A stretch of 64,000 bases of DNA from Demequina silvatica (GCF_000971215.1 NZ_BBMA01000004.1:186001-250000); one strand, 5' to 3'; shown: positions 8,922 to 22,866, counted from the stretch's first letter. Notes: generated by a model not told the origin, from the letters alone. Program-made: numbers and translations.

Positions 8922-9677
8922 TCAGGCCTGCGCGGCCTCGAGCACCTCGTCGGACGCATCGAAGTTCGCCCACACGTTCTGGACGTCGTCCGAGTCCTCG
9001 AGGGCGTCGATGAGGCGCAGCATCTTGCGCGCGCCGTCGACGTCGAGCTCGATCTTCATCGAGGGCATGAACGTCGCCTCGGCGCTCTCGTAGTCGATGC
9101 CGGCCTCCTGCAGCGCGGAGCGCACGGACACGAAGTCGGTGGCCTCGGAGATGATCTCGTACACCTCGCCGAGGTCCGTGATCTCCTCCGCGCCCGCCTC
9201 GAGCGTCGCCTCCATGAGCGAGTCCTCGGTGGCGCCGCCCTCCTTGGACACGATCACCTGGCCCTTGCGCGAGAACAGGTAGGACACCGAACCGGGGTCA
9301 GCGAGCGTGCCGTTGTTGCGGGTGAGCGCGACGCGCACCTCGGTGGCCGCGCGGTTGCGGTTGTCGGTGAGGCACTCGATGAGCACCGCGACGCCGTTGG
9401 GGCCGTAGCCCTCGTACATGATGGTCTCGTAGTCGGCGCCGCCGGCCTCGAGGCCCGACCCGCGCTTGACGGCGCGGTCGATGTTGTCGTTCGGGACGGA
9501 CGACTTCTTCGCCTTCTGCACCGCGTCGAACAGGGTCGGGTTGCCCGCGAGGTCACCGCCGCCGGTACGCGCCGCGACCTCGATGTTCTTGATGAGCTTG
9601 GCGAACAGCTTGCCGCGCTTGGCGTCGATGGCGGCCTTCTTGTGCTTGGTCGTCGCCCACTTGGAATGCCCGGACAC
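8922..9677 (-). CDS. yebC: YebC/PmpR family protein
   Basis: Conserved YebC family (TACO1-like), reported to act as translation factors or DNA-binding regulators. The N-terminus [23 protein letters not shown] is the family hallmark. 'ALIEC..DN.NR' and '[13 protein letters not shown]' are also conserved. At 251 residues it is normal length. GTG start at 9677 with GAGGAG upstream. The position just upstream of ruvC is the usual actinobacterial arrangement. Confidence 0.97.
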   Translation of the reverse strand: MSGHSKWATTKHKKAAIDAKRGKLFAKLIKNIEVAARTGGGDLAGNPTLFDAVQKAKKSSVPNDNIDRAVKRGSGLEAGGADYETIMYEGYGPNGVAVLIECLTDNRNRAATEVRVALTRNNGTLADPGSVSYLFSRKGQVIVSKEGGATEDSLMEATLEAGAEEITDLGEVYEIISEATDFVSVRSALQEAGIDYESAEATFMPSMKIELDVDGARKMLRLIDALEDSDDVQNVWANFDASDEVLEAAQA

Positions 9678-9741
9678 GTGTGCTCCTCGTCGAATGTCGG
9701 TCTGGAATCCCGTCCAGTGTAGTGCGTGGGGGGTCCCGCGC

Positions 9742-10071
9742 TCAGCGCGGCGCGAGCATGATGACGCCCGCGCCCACCAGGCACAGCGCGGCGCCCGTCC
9801 AGTCCCACACGTCGGGCCGGAAGCGGTCCACCACGATCCCCCACGCGAGCGACCCCGCCACGAAGATCCCGCCGTACGCCGCGAGCACGCGCCCGAAGTT
9901 CGGGTCGGGCTGCAGCGTGGCGATGAGGCCGTACGCGGCGAGCGACACCATGCCCAGGCCCACGAACAGCGCGCCGCGGTGCTCCCGCACGCCCTGCCAC
10001 ACCAGCCACGCGCCGCCGATCTCGGCGAGCGCCGCGGCCACGAAGACGAGGACGATGCGCGCGACTGTCAT
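9742..10071 (-). CDS. YnfA/UPF0060-type small membrane protein
   Basis: 109 residues with four predicted membrane helices: [55 protein letters not shown] and [19 protein letters not shown]. Hallmarks of UPF0060 are '[11 protein letters not shown]', '[12 protein letters not shown]' and the final '[10 protein letters not shown]'. Some small four-helix relatives are drug/metabolite-transporter-like, but the function here is unknown. The gene carries a GGACGATGCG copy at 10050 near its start, and a second one at 10088 lies in the short gap to pdxT. Confidence 0.88.
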   Translation of the reverse strand: MTVARIVLVFVAAALAEIGGAWLVWQGVREHRGALFVGLGMVSLAAYGLIATLQPDPNFGRVLAAYGGIFVAGSLAWGIVVDRFRPDVWDWTGAALCLVGAGVIMLAPR

Positions 10072-10114
10072 GCGCCGACCCTAGCGGGGACGATGCGCGG
10101 GCCGGGTCGCGCGG

Positions 10115-10717
10115 TCAGCCCACCAGGTCGAGGAGCAGGCGGTGGACGCGGTCGTCGTGGACGGCGCCCGGCTCGGCGATCTCGGGATGGAAGGACGTCG
10201 CGAGGGCGTTGCCATGGCGCACCGCGACGGGGTGGCGCGAGCCGTCGGGGCCCGCGGCGGTCGCGAGGACCTCGACGGCGGGGTCCCAGGCCTCGACCCA
10301 GGGCGCGCGGATGAAGGTGGCGTGCATGGTCGAGCCGTCGGGCTCCCACACCAGCTCGGTCTCCGCGGAGTCCACCTGGCGGCCGAACGCGTTGCGGCGC
10401 ACCGTCATCGGGATCGCGCCCAGGCTGCGCTGGCCGTCGATGGCGCCCACCAGGTCGGTCGCGAGCATGATCATGCCGGCGCAGGAGCCCATCACGGGCA
10501 TGCCGGCGTGGATCCGCGCGCGCAGCGGCTCGAACAGGTCGAACGCGCGCAGCAGCTTGTCGATGGTGGTGGACTCGCCGCCGGGGATGATGAGCGCGTC
10601 GACGGCCTCGAGCTCGGCGAGGCGGCGCACGCCCACCGCGGTCGCGCCCACGCGCGTCGCCGCCGCCAGGTGCTCGCGCACGTCTCCCTGCAGGGCCAGC
10701 ACGCCCACGGTGCTCAT
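10115..10717 (-). CDS. pdxT: Pyridoxal 5'-phosphate synthase glutaminase subunit PdxT
   Basis: Class I glutaminase that releases ammonia to PdxS for PLP synthesis. [16 protein letters not shown] begins the fold; '[14 protein letters not shown]' and '[11 protein letters not shown]' (nucleophile Cys) are the glutaminase motifs, and '[11 protein letters not shown]' supplies the His-Glu pair. 200 residues. The ATG at 10717 overlaps the NUDIX stop (ATGA), so it is coupled to that gene and, through it, to pdxS. Confidence 0.97.
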   Translation of the reverse strand: MSTVGVLALQGDVREHLAAATRVGATAVGVRRLAELEAVDALIIPGGESTTIDKLLRAFDLFEPLRARIHAGMPVMGSCAGMIMLATDLVGAIDGQRSLGAIPMTVRRNAFGRQVDSAETELVWEPDGSTMHATFIRAPWVEAWDPAVEVLATAAGPDGSRHPVAVRHGNALATSFHPEIAEPGAVHDDRVHRLLLDLVG

Positions 10718-11235
10718 TCGTCCACCTCTCCCAGGTCCCTGGTGACGCCGTCCCAGTCGAGGAACCACGCCCACGTCTCTCTCAGCTGCGCGGGGAACAC
10801 CTCGATGGGCGACTCGCGCAGGTCCTGCTCGGTGAGCCAGGCCACCTCGTCGATGGTCTCCAGCTCGATCGCGGTCCACTCGGCCGCGGTGCGGTCGCGC
10901 CGCTCCGCGTCCTCGAGCCGGCCCACGTAGATCTCCTCGAACTGCGTGTACGGCTTGGAGGCGAAGTCGAAGATCGCGGTGCGCCGCCAGACCGGGCCCA
11001 CCAGCTCGTCGGTCTCGAGGACCAGGCCTGTCTCCTCGGCGAGCTCGCGGACCGCTGCCGCGCGCATCGTCTCCCCGTCCTCGAGGCCCCCGCCCGGGGT
11101 GAACCAGAAGTAGCGCTCGACGTCGTGGGGATCATGCCCCCGCACCATGAGGAGGCGGGTCTCCCCCGCCGCGCGCGACACCAGGAGCACGCGGGCGCCG
11201 CGACGGTGGATGCGATCCCCCGACGCGGCGCCCAT
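10714..11235 (-). CDS. NUDIX hydrolase
   Basis: 173 residues with an intact Nudix box: [24 protein letters not shown] matches G-x5-E-x7-REUxEExGU. Such enzymes hydrolyse nucleoside diphosphate derivatives; the substrate is not predictable from sequence. It lies between pdxS and pdxT in the same transcript, overlapping pdxT by 4 bases, a known actinobacterial arrangement. ATG at 11235 is chosen; a GAGGT lies about 10 bases upstream inside the short pdxS gap. Confidence 0.92.
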   Translation of the reverse strand: MGAASGDRIHRRGARVLLVSRAAGETRLLMVRGHDPHDVERYFWFTPGGGLEDGETMRAAAVRELAEETGLVLETDELVGPVWRRTAIFDFASKPYTQFEEIYVGRLEDAERRDRTAAEWTAIELETIDEVAWLTEQDLRESPIEVFPAQLRETWAWFLDWDGVTRDLGEVDE

Positions 11236-11255
11236 GCGTGCATGTACCTCGGTGC

Positions 11256-12164
11256 TTACCAGCCGCGCTCGGCGAGGCGGTGCGGCTCGGGGATCTCGTC
11301 CACGTTGATGCCGACCATCGCCTCGCCCAGGCCGCGCGACACGTCCGCGATGACCGAAGGGTCGTCGTAGAACGTGGTGGCCTTGACGATCGCCTTGGCG
11401 CGCGTGGCCGGGTCGCCCGACTTGAAGATGCCGGAGCCGACGAACACGCCCTCGGCGCCCAGCTGCATCATCATCGCGGCGTCCGCGGGGGTGGCGATGC
11501 CGCCCGCGGTGAAGAGCACCACGGGGAGCTTGCCGGTCTCGGCGATCTCCTGGACCAGCGGCAGCGGCGCCTGGAGCTCCTTGGCGGCCACGTAGAGCTC
11601 GTCCTTGGGCAGCGAGGTGAGCGCCTGGATCTCGGCGCGGATCTTGCGCATGTGGGTGGTCGCGTTGGAGACGTCGCCGGTGCCGGCCTCGCCCTTCGAG
11701 CGGATCATGGCCGCGCCCTCGGAGATGCGGCGCAGCGCCTCGCCCAGGTTGGTCGCGCCGCAGACGAAGGGAACGGTGAAGTTCCACTTGTCGATGTGGT
11801 GCGTGTAGTCGGCCGGGGTGAGCACCTCGGACTCGTCGATGTAGTCGACGCCCAGGCTCTCGAGCACCTGCGCCTCGACGAAGTGGCCGATGCGGGCCTT
11901 CGCCATCACGGGGATCGAGACGGCGTCGATGATGCCCTGGATCATGTCGGGGTCGCTCATGCGCGACACGCCGCCCTGCGCGCGGATGTCGGCGGGGACG
12001 CGCTCGAGGGCCATGACGGCGACGGCGCCGGCGTCCTCCGCGATCTTCGCCTGGTCCGGGGTGACCACGTCCATGATGACGCCGCCCTTGAGCATCTCGG
12101 CCATGCCGCGCTTCACAAGGTCGGTCCCTACCTGGGGCTTCGTGGTCTCGTCGATGGTGCTCAT
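11256..12164 (-). CDS. pdxS: Pyridoxal 5'-phosphate synthase subunit PdxS
   Basis: Lyase subunit that builds PLP from ribose 5-phosphate, glyceraldehyde 3-phosphate and ammonia. TIM barrel with [30 protein letters not shown] at the start, the active-site Lys in 'MAKARIGHF', and '[30 protein letters not shown]' as phosphate-binding segment. 302 residues, normal. Its ATG overlaps the pimA stop by 4 bases, so it is part of the upstream lipid operon transcript. Confidence 0.98.
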   Translation of the reverse strand: MSTIDETTKPQVGTDLVKRGMAEMLKGGVIMDVVTPDQAKIAEDAGAVAVMALERVPADIRAQGGVSRMSDPDMIQGIIDAVSIPVMAKARIGHFVEAQVLESLGVDYIDESEVLTPADYTHHIDKWNFTVPFVCGATNLGEALRRISEGAAMIRSKGEAGTGDVSNATTHMRKIRAEIQALTSLPKDELYVAAKELQAPLPLVQEIAETGKLPVVLFTAGGIATPADAAMMMQLGAEGVFVGSGIFKSGDPATRAKAIVKATTFYDDPSVIADVSRGLGEAMVGINVDEIPEPHRLAERGW

Positions 12165-13315
12165 GGGGTGCTGACGTCCTTCGTCGGATGGGGATGGAAC
12201 TCGGCGTCCATCCTAATGGCGTCGCGGTACGTCTCCTCGACACGTGGCGCGACGTTTGACCAGTCGAACGCCGCGGCGCACTCGCGCCCGCGCTCGGCCA
12301 GCTCCTCGCGACCCGCCGGGTCGTCGAGCAGCTCGTTGATGATCGCGGCGAGCGACGCCGGGTCGCCCACCGCGTGATGCGCGGCCGCGTGGCCGCCGTC
12401 GGCGATCGTCGACACGTCCATGAAGGCCGTGAGGTCGGAGGCGACCACGGCGGCGCCCGCCGCCATCGCCTCCACCAGGACGATCCCGAAGCTCTCGCCG
12501 CCCGTGTTGGGGGCGCAGTAGATGTCCACCGAGGCCATGAAGCGGGCCTTCTGGTCCTCGTCGAGCTCGCCGATCACCTCGGCGCCCGCGCGGGCGGCCT
12601 TCGCGGCGATGCGGTCGGAGAACCGGCCCGCGACCAGGAAGCGCGCGTGCGGGTGGCGCGCGCGCACGGCGGGGATCGCGGCGAGCAGGTCCTCGAGTCC
12701 CTTGCGGGGCTCGTCGAGGCGGCCGAGGATCCCGATCGTGGGAGCCTCGCGCGTGCCCTCCCAGCGCCGGTCCGCGCGGGCGCGCACGTAGCGCGACGTG
12801 TCCACGCCGTTGGGGATGATGTGCGTGGCCTGGACGCGCAGGTGGTCGCGGATGGTCGCGGCCGCGGAGGGCGACACCGCGATGCGCGCGTCGAGCTCCT
12901 CGTAGCCGGGCTTGATCCACGGCTTCGCGAGGCGCATCGCGACCGACTCGGACTGCGACGAATGGAACGTGGCCACCGTGGGCCCGATGCGCGCCCACAT
13001 CGCGATGAGGCTCAGCGAGGGCGCGCCCGGCTCGTGCAGGTGCACCACGTCGAAGTGGCCCAGCTTCAGCCATTCCCGCACGCGGCTCGCGGCGACCAGC
13101 CCGAAGGTGAGGCGCGCGGTCGACCCGTTGTAGCGGATGGGCAGCGACCGTCCCGCGCTCGACACGTAGGCCGGCACCGGGGTGTCCTCGGCGGCGGGGG
13201 CGAGCACGGACACGTCGTGGCCGCGCTCCATCAGCGCCTTCGCCAGGTCGAGCACGTGCAGCTGGACGCCGCCCGGCCTGTCGAGCGAGTACGGGCACAC
13301 GATCCCGATCCTCAT
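12161..13315 (-). CDS. pimA: GDP-mannose-dependent phosphatidylinositol mannosyltransferase PimA
   Basis: GT-B (GT4) glycosyltransferase predicted to add the first mannose to phosphatidylinositol on the inner membrane face. 384 residues. The N-terminus [18 protein letters not shown], '[14 protein letters not shown]', '[10 protein letters not shown]' and the donor-binding '[22 protein letters not shown]' match PimA. It sits directly after patA and pgsA with ATGA overlaps, so genes for PI synthesis, mannosylation and acylation are translationally coupled. Confidence 0.93.
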   Translation of the reverse strand: MRIGIVCPYSLDRPGGVQLHVLDLAKALMERGHDVSVLAPAAEDTPVPAYVSSAGRSLPIRYNGSTARLTFGLVAASRVREWLKLGHFDVVHLHEPGAPSLSLIAMWARIGPTVATFHSSQSESVAMRLAKPWIKPGYEELDARIAVSPSAAATIRDHLRVQATHIIPNGVDTSRYVRARADRRWEGTREAPTIGILGRLDEPRKGLEDLLAAIPAVRARHPHARFLVAGRFSDRIAAKAARAGAEVIGELDEDQKARFMASVDIYCAPNTGGESFGIVLVEAMAAGAAVVASDLTAFMDVSTIADGGHAAAHHAVGDPASLAAIINELLDDPAGREELAERGRECAAAFDWSNVAPRVEETYRDAIRMDAEFHPHPTKDVSTP

Positions 13316-14208
13316 CGCTCCGACCCCGTCCATCCGAACCGCTGCAGCATGTGCCAGTCCTGAGGATGCCGCGCGATCTCCGCTGCCAGGAACTGTACCC
13401 ACGCCCGGGTGAGGTGCCCCACGCGGTCCTCGGCCGGCGCATCGTCCGGCAGCGAGGCCGGCCCGAAGTGAAGGACCACCCCCCACCGCGACCGGGCCGC
13501 GAGCCGGCGGCGGCCGTGGAGACGCTCGTAGTAGACGTGCACGGGGATGAGCGGCGCGCCGATCGCGACGGCGAGCGCGGCGGGGCCGGGGGCGACCTTG
13601 ACGCCGTGGCCCCACATGTCCACCTCGATGCCCGAGCCGGACAGGTCGCGGTCGGCGAGGAGGCACATGAGACCGCCCTGGCGCTTGCCTAGACGAATGA
13701 GTTCACGGAACGTCGAGCCGCCCTCGTGGCCCAGGATGGTCATGCCGACCTTCTCGCGCAGCGCGACGAACTCGTCGAACACCTCGCGGGGCTTGAGGAT
13801 CTCCGCGACCGAGGTGACGGGCGCGATGTGGCGGCACGCGTACGCGCCCACCAGGTCCCAGTTGCCGGAGTGCGACAGCGCGAGCACCGCGGTGCCGTCC
13901 GCGGCGACCCGGGCGCGGGCGCCGTGCGGGTCCTCGACGCGGACGCGGGCGTCGACCACGCGGTCCGTCATGCGGCCCAGCTCGAACGTCTCGGCGTAGT
14001 AGCGCGCGGCGGACGCCATGCCGGCGCGGCTCAGCGCGCGCAGCTCCGCGCCCTCGAGGCCGGTGACCCGGTGGAGGTTGTCCTCGAGGCGGCGCGCAGG
14101 CTTCGCGCGGCGGCGCCACTGCGCGTCGAAGCCCGCCCACAGCAGGACGCGCGTGAGCGAACGGGGCGCGTACCGCGAGGCGCGGAACGCGAGGAGCATG
14201 CCGTTCAT
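13312..14208 (-). CDS. Phosphatidylinositol mannoside acyltransferase (PatA-like)
   Basis: 298-residue LPLAT-family acyltransferase with the H-x4-D catalytic motif in LSHSGNWDLVGAY. Expected to acylate the 6-position of mannose in PI mannosides. Downstream 'GLMCLLADRDLSGSGIEVDMWG' and the PAALAVAIGAPLIPVHVYYE block are typical. It ends with a 4-base overlap into pimA and begins with a 4-base overlap after pgsA. A GGACGATGCG copy (13438) encodes Asp-Asp-Ala in a C-terminal loop. Confidence 0.9.
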   Translation of the reverse strand: MNGMLLAFRASRYAPRSLTRVLLWAGFDAQWRRRAKPARRLEDNLHRVTGLEGAELRALSRAGMASAARYYAETFELGRMTDRVVDARVRVEDPHGARARVAADGTAVLALSHSGNWDLVGAYACRHIAPVTSVAEILKPREVFDEFVALREKVGMTILGHEGGSTFRELIRLGKRQGGLMCLLADRDLSGSGIEVDMWGHGVKVAPGPAALAVAIGAPLIPVHVYYERLHGRRRLAARSRWGVVLHFGPASLPDDAPAEDRVGHLTRAWVQFLAAEIARHPQDWHMLQRFGWTGSER

Positions 14209-14864
14209 TCGTGCGGGTACGGCTGCGGCTGTCCGTCGAGGCGGGCGTTCCACTCGGGGTGGAGCCGCGCCTGTCGCACCACCGCCCAGATGCGCTGGCC
14301 CACCGTGATGGCGGCGAGGATGGTGAGGATCCACAGCGCTCCGGTGAGCACCCACAGGGGGAACAGCCCGAGGCCGTAGAAGCCCACCGCGACCAGCGAG
14401 ATCACCAGGCGGTCGGAGCGCTCCGCGAGCCCGAAGTTCGCCGCGACGCCCATGCCCTCCGCCTTGGCGCGCGCGTACGGCACCAGCGAGCCGATCGCGA
14501 GGCACAGCAGCGCGCCGAGCGCCGTGATCCGGGAGATGTCGATGAACACCCAGGTGAGGGTGCCGAAGATGGCGGCGTCCGCGACCCGGTCGAGCGTGGA
14601 GTCGAGGAACGCCCCCAGCCGCGAGCTCTTGCCGCCCAGGCGCGCCATGGTCCCGTCGAGCATGTCGGTCACCACGAAGAACGTGATGAACAGCGTGCCC
14701 CAGAAGAGCCAGATGCCGCCGTGCGGGAAGAACAGCACGGCGCCCAGCACCACGCCGACCGTGCCGATCACGGTCATGACGTTCGGGTGGATGCCCCGGG
14801 CGAGCAGGAAGCGCGCGGGGGCCTGCCACAGGGCGGCCATGTAGGGCCGGAGCCTGCCGAGCAT
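14205..14864 (-). CDS. pgsA: CDP-alcohol phosphatidyltransferase, probable PI-phosphate synthase
   Basis: Membrane enzyme of phosphatidylinositol (phosphate) synthesis. The CDP-alcohol signature D-x2-DG-x2-AR-x8-G-x3-D-x3-D is complete (DMLDGTMARL, then GAFLDSTLDR). 219 residues with about six membrane helices. Neighbouring patA and pimA argue for the inositol phosphate acceptor rather than glycerol phosphate. It overlaps patA by 4 bases and starts directly at the HIT gene's stop codon. Confidence 0.9.
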   Translation of the reverse strand: MLGRLRPYMAALWQAPARFLLARGIHPNVMTVIGTVGVVLGAVLFFPHGGIWLFWGTLFITFFVVTDMLDGTMARLGGKSSRLGAFLDSTLDRVADAAIFGTLTWVFIDISRITALGALLCLAIGSLVPYARAKAEGMGVAANFGLAERSDRLVISLVAVGFYGLGLFPLWVLTGALWILTILAAITVGQRIWAVVRQARLHPEWNARLDGQPQPYPHE

Positions 14865-15407
14865 CTAGTGGTCCTCTCTCCACGCGTCGCTCACGCGACG
14901 CCACGTGTCGTCCAGCAGCTGGGGCACGGCCTTGGTCTGCGCGATGATCGGCAGGAAGTTGGTGTCCCCCTCCCAGCGCGGCACCACGTGCTGGTGCAGG
15001 TGGCCCGAGATGCCGGCGCCGCCCACGCTGCCCTGGTTCATGCCGATGTTGAAGCCCTGCGGGCCGCTCACGTGGCGCAGGACGCGCATGGCGTCCTGCG
15101 TGAGGGCGCTCATCTCGTCCCGCTCGGACTCGGTGCAGTCCGTGTACCAGGCGATATGGCGGTACGGGCACACCATGAGGTGCCCCGGGTTGTACGGGTA
15201 GAGGTTGAGCACCACGTAGCAGTGCTCGCCGCGGTGCACCACGAGCGACTCGCGGTCGCCCTCCTCGGCCTTGCGGCACAGCGGGCAGCCGGTGGGGCCG
15301 TCGTCGGGCCGCTCGCCCTCGACGTACGCGAGACGGTGGGGGGTCCACAGGCGCTCGAAACCGTCCGGGACCCCTCCCATCGTCTCCGCGTCGAAGGCCT
15401 CCGTCAC
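14865..15407 (-). CDS. HIT-domain nucleotide phosphorylase/hydrolase
   Basis: About 180 residues with the histidine-triad motif in GHLHQHVVPRW, upstream 'GHLMVCPYRH' and a Cys pair (GCPLCRKAEE) consistent with zinc binding, as in Ap4A phosphorylase-type HIT proteins. The GTG at 15407 is chosen because it lies just after the thrS stop; AGGT precedes it. It is the second gene of a thrS-HIT-pgsA-patA-pimA operon, a standard actinobacterial order. Confidence 0.92.
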   Translation of the reverse strand: MTEAFDAETMGGVPDGFERLWTPHRLAYVEGERPDDGPTGCPLCRKAEEGDRESLVVHRGEHCYVVLNLYPYNPGHLMVCPYRHIAWYTDCTESERDEMSALTQDAMRVLRHVSGPQGFNIGMNQGSVGGAGISGHLHQHVVPRWEGDTNFLPIIAQTKAVPQLLDDTWRRVSDAWREDH

Positions 15408-15411
15408 GTCG

Positions 15412-17403
<1,992 letters not shown>

Positions 17404-17431
17404 AGGTCACTCCCTAGAAGGTTCGGTGGTA

Positions 17432-17472
17432 CGGGACGATGCTACCGAGCCCGGGCGCCCCGCATCGTCACG
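17432..17472. repeat. Imperfect inverted pair of GACGATGC-type motifs upstream of thrS
   Basis: Arms 17432-17442 and 17462-17472 pair over 11 positions with one mismatch, around a 19-base GC-rich loop. The arm beginning at 17432 has GGGACGATGCT and the other reads GTGACGATGCG on the minus strand, so both are one-base variants of the 10-mer. It lies between dgt and thrS and may end the dgt transcript. Confidence 0.55.
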
Positions 17473-17495
17473 GGCGGCGTCGCGAGGGTGGGGGC

Positions 17496-19070
17496 CTACA
17501 GCCCCTGTCCCCCGTCCCACAGACGCTCCGAGGCGCCGGAGACGAGGTTCGCGACGGACATCGCCTGCGCGTCGGTGAGCGACGCGACGTAGTCGATGAT
17601 GCCGCGGCCGGTCGCGTAGCGGCGCAGCGCGCCCGCGTCTGTGGTGGGCAGCGACTCGGGCCGGCGGTCGCGGACCTTGAGGTAGTCCTCCGCGGCGAGC
17701 TCCACCAGGTCGAGCAGGCGGCGCGGCGCGCGGCGCACCTCGTCGTCGTCGTCGAGCCACGCGGCGAAGCTGGTCACCAGCCGCTCGATCACGCTCGCCT
17801 GGCCGCGCTGGTACAGCGCGAGGTCCGGGCGGTGCAGCACGAACCTCTCCTGCAGGAACTTCAGCACCGCCACGTCGTGGAAGGCCGCCGCGTCGAGGCT
17901 CACGTGGCCCGAGCGTATGTGCGGGTCGCGCGCCACGGTGATCGAGTGCTGCAGGCGCGCGATCCAGCCGGCCATGAAGACCGCGAGGGTGCGGTCCGCC
18001 GCCAGCGAGCCGTCGTACGGCACCGACAGCAGGCCGTCCACCACCTCATCGGCGACCCGGGCGACCGACTCGCCGAACGCATCGTCCCCCGCGATCCACG
18101 GGTCGTGGCTCACCAGCCGCCGGCGCAGCAGCTCGAGGCCGTGGCCGGGCGTCCGGCGAGCGCGCAGCAGGTCCTCGCGCGGGATGGCCGCGAGCGCGGC
18201 GCGGTCGCGGATCCACGTGCGGAACTCCGCGGACACGGCGGCCTGGTTCAGGAGGTCGGCGCGGTAGAAGTCGTCGAGGTCGTGCAGCGAGTAGGCGATG
18301 TCGTCGGCGATGTCCATGACGGAGCACTCGACGGTCTGCTGGAGCTCCGCGATCGCGGGGAACGCGGCGCGCGCGGCCTGCATGTGGTCGAGGTCGAGCG
18401 TGTAGACCGAGAACTTGCGCGAGCCCTCCCCCGGCCGGCGTGGCGCGATGCCGCGCGGGGAGCCGGCGCCGGGCGTCCAGCCCTCGCCCTGGGCGCGGGC
18501 CCACGGGTACTTGAGGACGGCCGCGCGGACGGCGGCGGTCAGGTTGAGGCCGGAGCCGGCGCGGTCGTACTCGTCGAGGCGGGTGAGGATGCGGAACGTC
18601 TGCGCGTTGCCCTCGAAGCCCTCCTCGAGCCCGAACCGCTCTCGCGCGAGCCGGTCGAGCGTCTGCTCCCCCAGGTGGCCGAACGGCGGGTGGCCCAGGT
18701 CATGCGCGCTCGCCGCCGCCTGCACCACCACGGCGTCGCAGCCGCCCAGGTCGCGCACCAGCGCGCCGCGCTCGCCCCAGTCGCCCGCGAGCGACACGGC
18801 GATCGCGCGCGCGACGGCCGTCACCTTGACCGAGTGCGTGAGCCGGTTGTGGACCGCCAGCCCGGCGCCCGACTGGGAGATCACCTGCGTGACGGCGGAC
18901 AGCCGCGAGAAGTACGGCGAGAAGCGGATCCGCTCGAGGTCGACGCGGTACTCGGGCCGGTACTCGACCAGCTGGAACTCGTCGAGCGTCTCCTGGACCG
19001 TGCGGGCGACCCGCGGGTCCGTCGCCACGGGCGTGGCCTCGGTGTCCGCGGCCTCGTCCGTCCCCGCCAT
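17496..19070 (-). CDS. dgt: Deoxyguanosinetriphosphate triphosphohydrolase-like protein
   Basis: HD-superfamily dNTP triphosphohydrolase releasing nucleoside and triphosphate. 'FSPYFSRLSAVTQV' resembles the RxSRLxxxTQV start, 'NRLTHSVKVTAVARAI' supplies the first His, 'AHDLGHPPFGHLGE' the His-Asp pair, and 'MDIADDIAYSLHDLDDFYR' the distal Asp. 524 residues is long next to the roughly 420-residue typical form, through an acidic N-terminal tail and a central insert (near ARAQGEGWTPGAG). ATG at 19070 with GGGAGG upstream. Confidence 0.93.
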   Translation of the reverse strand: MAGTDEAADTEATPVATDPRVARTVQETLDEFQLVEYRPEYRVDLERIRFSPYFSRLSAVTQVISQSGAGLAVHNRLTHSVKVTAVARAIAVSLAGDWGERGALVRDLGGCDAVVVQAAASAHDLGHPPFGHLGEQTLDRLARERFGLEEGFEGNAQTFRILTRLDEYDRAGSGLNLTAAVRAAVLKYPWARAQGEGWTPGAGSPRGIAPRRPGEGSRKFSVYTLDLDHMQAARAAFPAIAELQQTVECSVMDIADDIAYSLHDLDDFYRADLLNQAAVSAEFRTWIRDRAALAAIPREDLLRARRTPGHGLELLRRRLVSHDPWIAGDDAFGESVARVADEVVDGLLSVPYDGSLAADRTLAVFMAGWIARLQHSITVARDPHIRSGHVSLDAAAFHDVAVLKFLQERFVLHRPDLALYQRGQASVIERLVTSFAAWLDDDDEVRRAPRRLLDLVELAAEDYLKVRDRRPESLPTTDAGALRRYATGRGIIDYVASLTDAQAMSVANLVSGASERLWDGGQGL

Positions 19071-19147
19071 GCGTGCCTCCCCGTCCGCCCCTACCGGGAC
19101 GGTAGCGATGAGGCACGATGCGGGCAAGGCCCCGCGCGGGACGTCGC

Positions 19148-19684
19148 CTACGCCGCGAACGGGTGGGTCGACAGCACCCGGTAGCGCGCGGCGGAGTCCG
19201 GATCGCTCGCGATGACGTGGAGCGCGTCCGGCTGCCACGGGACGGCGAGTGGTCCGTGCGCGAGGGCCTCGTGCGCGGCGGCGCCGTGGAGACGGTGCCG
19301 GGAGCGGGCGATGGTGAGGTGCCCGGTGAACGGCCGGTCGCGCGCGGGCAGGCCCTCCTCGGCGAGAGACTCGTCGACGGCGTCCGCGAGGTGCTGCGCG
19401 CCGTCGACGGGCAGCGCGACCACCCGCGCGGTCAGCGCGACCGCGTGAGGCCCGATGAGCAGCCGCGGAGCACGGGAGCGGGCCGCCGCGAGTGCGGCGC
19501 CACGCTCGACGGCGGCGCGGTCCTGCGTCTCGCCGAGGAAGCGCACGGTGACGTGACGCTCGGAGCGCGGCGTCCAGCGGTCGGCGCCCGCCTCGCGCGC
19601 CCGGAACTGCACCGCGGCGTCGAGGACCGCGTCGAGCGCGTCGTCCACCGCGTCCGGCGTCATCACGCCGAGGAACAGCCTCAT
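19148..19684 (-). CDS. thpR: RNA 2',3'-cyclic phosphodiesterase (2H family)
   Basis: 178 residues of the 2H phosphoesterase (LigT) fold. Both catalytic H-x-T/S motifs are present: HVTVRFLG near residue 49 and HLTIARSR near residue 130. The start 'MRLFLGVMTPDAV' is typical of ThpR. The ATG at 19684 follows a run of G. Divergently transcribed from the acyltransferase gene 51 bases away. Confidence 0.9.
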   Translation of the reverse strand: MRLFLGVMTPDAVDDALDAVLDAAVQFRAREAGADRWTPRSERHVTVRFLGETQDRAAVERGAALAAARSRAPRLLIGPHAVALTARVVALPVDGAQHLADAVDESLAEEGLPARDRPFTGHLTIARSRHRLHGAAAHEALAHGPLAVPWQPDALHVIASDPDSAARYRVLSTHPFAA

Positions 19685-19735
19685 CCCCCCACTGTGGCAC
19701 CGCGCCACGGGCATCGCGGCTCGTAGGCTGGCGGC

Positions 19736-20964
19736 ATGGGCGATCCTGACGCGCTCTCGCCGTCGGACCAGGTCAACCTCATGCTCGAGGGCGTCGGGGT
19801 GTACGTCCTCACCGTCGTGGGGCTCGCGGGCGTCGGCGGCGCGGTGGCGGGCCCCGATCGGGTGGACCTCGACTCGCTGCGCGCGACCATCGACCAGCGG
19901 TCGGCGCGGGAGCCTCGCCTGCGCCGCACGGTGGCGGGCACGGAGGGCGGCTACCGGCTGGTCGACGCCGCGCTGCGCATCGAGGACCACGTGCGGGTGG
20001 TCGACCGGGTCGACGGCATGGCCGGGCTCGACGCGCTGTGCGGCACGCTGGCGTCGACACCGCTGCCCCGCGACAAGCCGCTGTGGGAGCTGCTCGTCGT
20101 TCCGGGCGCCAACCCCGACGGCATCGCGTGGGTGTCCGCATCCATCACGCGATCGCGGACGGCCGGGCCGCCGCGCGCCTGCTCGACGGGCTGTTCGACC
20201 CGCGTCCCGGCAAAGGCGGCGCGCCCCGTCCCGCCCCGAGCCCGGCGCGTCGCCGGCGAGGGCCCGCGTGGCGCCAGCTCGCCACGCTCGTGCGGCCGAT
20301 GCGCCGCACGGCCTTCGTGGGCCGGAGCGGGCCGGGACGGCGGCTCCGGGTGATCGAGCTGGAGCTGGCGGCGGCCTCCCGCGCCGCGCACGCGCTCGGC
20401 GTGAGCATCAACGACGTGGTGCTGGCCTCGGTCGGCGAGGGCGCGCGGGCGGCCTTCGCCGCGCTGGGCGCGGCGGTGCCCGCAGTGCTGCCCGCCTCGG
20501 TGCCGGTGCTCCTGCCCGCAGGCGACGGGCGCACCAACCAGGTCGCCGCCTTCACGGCCCGCATCCCGCTGGCGGATGTGGGACCCGCGCGCCGCGCCCG
20601 GATGCTCGCGCCCATGACCCGGGTCCGTGCCGCCGACGCGCGCGGCCGGCCGCTCCCTTGGTTCGTGCGCACGCCCGCGGGCGCGCGCCTCATGCGCCGG
20701 TACGTGGCGCGGCAGCGCGTGATCGGCCTGCTCTCGACCAACGTGCGCGGGCCCGCCGAATCCCGGCTTCTCTGCGGCGCCCCCGTGGAGAGGGTGTGGG
20801 CGCTACCCGTGCTCGCGGGCACCGTGCGGGTGGGGGTGGCGGCGGTGTCATATGCGGGCGCGCTGAACGTGTGCCTGCTGTGGGCGGACGAGCTCGCCGA
20901 GGCCGGGGAGCGCATGGCTGACACGGCCGAGGCGGCGTTCGCCTCGCTCCTCGCGCACGCCTGA
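19736..20964 (+). pseudogene. WS/DGAT-family acyltransferase split by a single-base frameshift
   Basis: The N-terminal part in one frame (LSPSDQVNLMLEGVG, RLRRTVAG, DKPLWELLVVPG) and the C-terminal part in the next frame together match a wax ester synthase/diacylglycerol acyltransferase, about 409 residues in all. The catalytic H-H-x3-D-G motif, HHAIADG, is encoded at 20143-20163 in the second frame, while the first frame runs through 'DGIAWV'. One missing base around 20132-20136 would restore a single frame ('tggGTGGTC' becoming 'tggGTGTC'). Later conserved parts include 'SINDVVLASV' and 'LLSTNVRGP'. The gene is broken, or there is a sequencing error. Confidence 0.8.
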
Positions 20965-20991
20965 CCGCGGGCACGTGCGCGCCGAGAGACG

Positions 20992-21024
20992 GCGAGGCCG
21001 CCCGGTCGTCCCGGGCGGCCTCGC
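20992..21024. terminator. Bidirectional hairpin between convergent genes
   Basis: Perfect 14-bp arms 20992-21005 and 21011-21024 around a 5-base loop. It lies between the acyltransferase stop (20964) and the stop of the minus-strand Ser-triplet protein (21040) and could serve both. Confidence 0.7.
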
Positions 21025-21039
21025 GAGTCGCGAACCGGC

Positions 21040-22831
<1,792 letters not shown>

Positions 22832-22866
22832 GGCGCCATCCCATCACGCCGCCCCGGAACGCAGAA

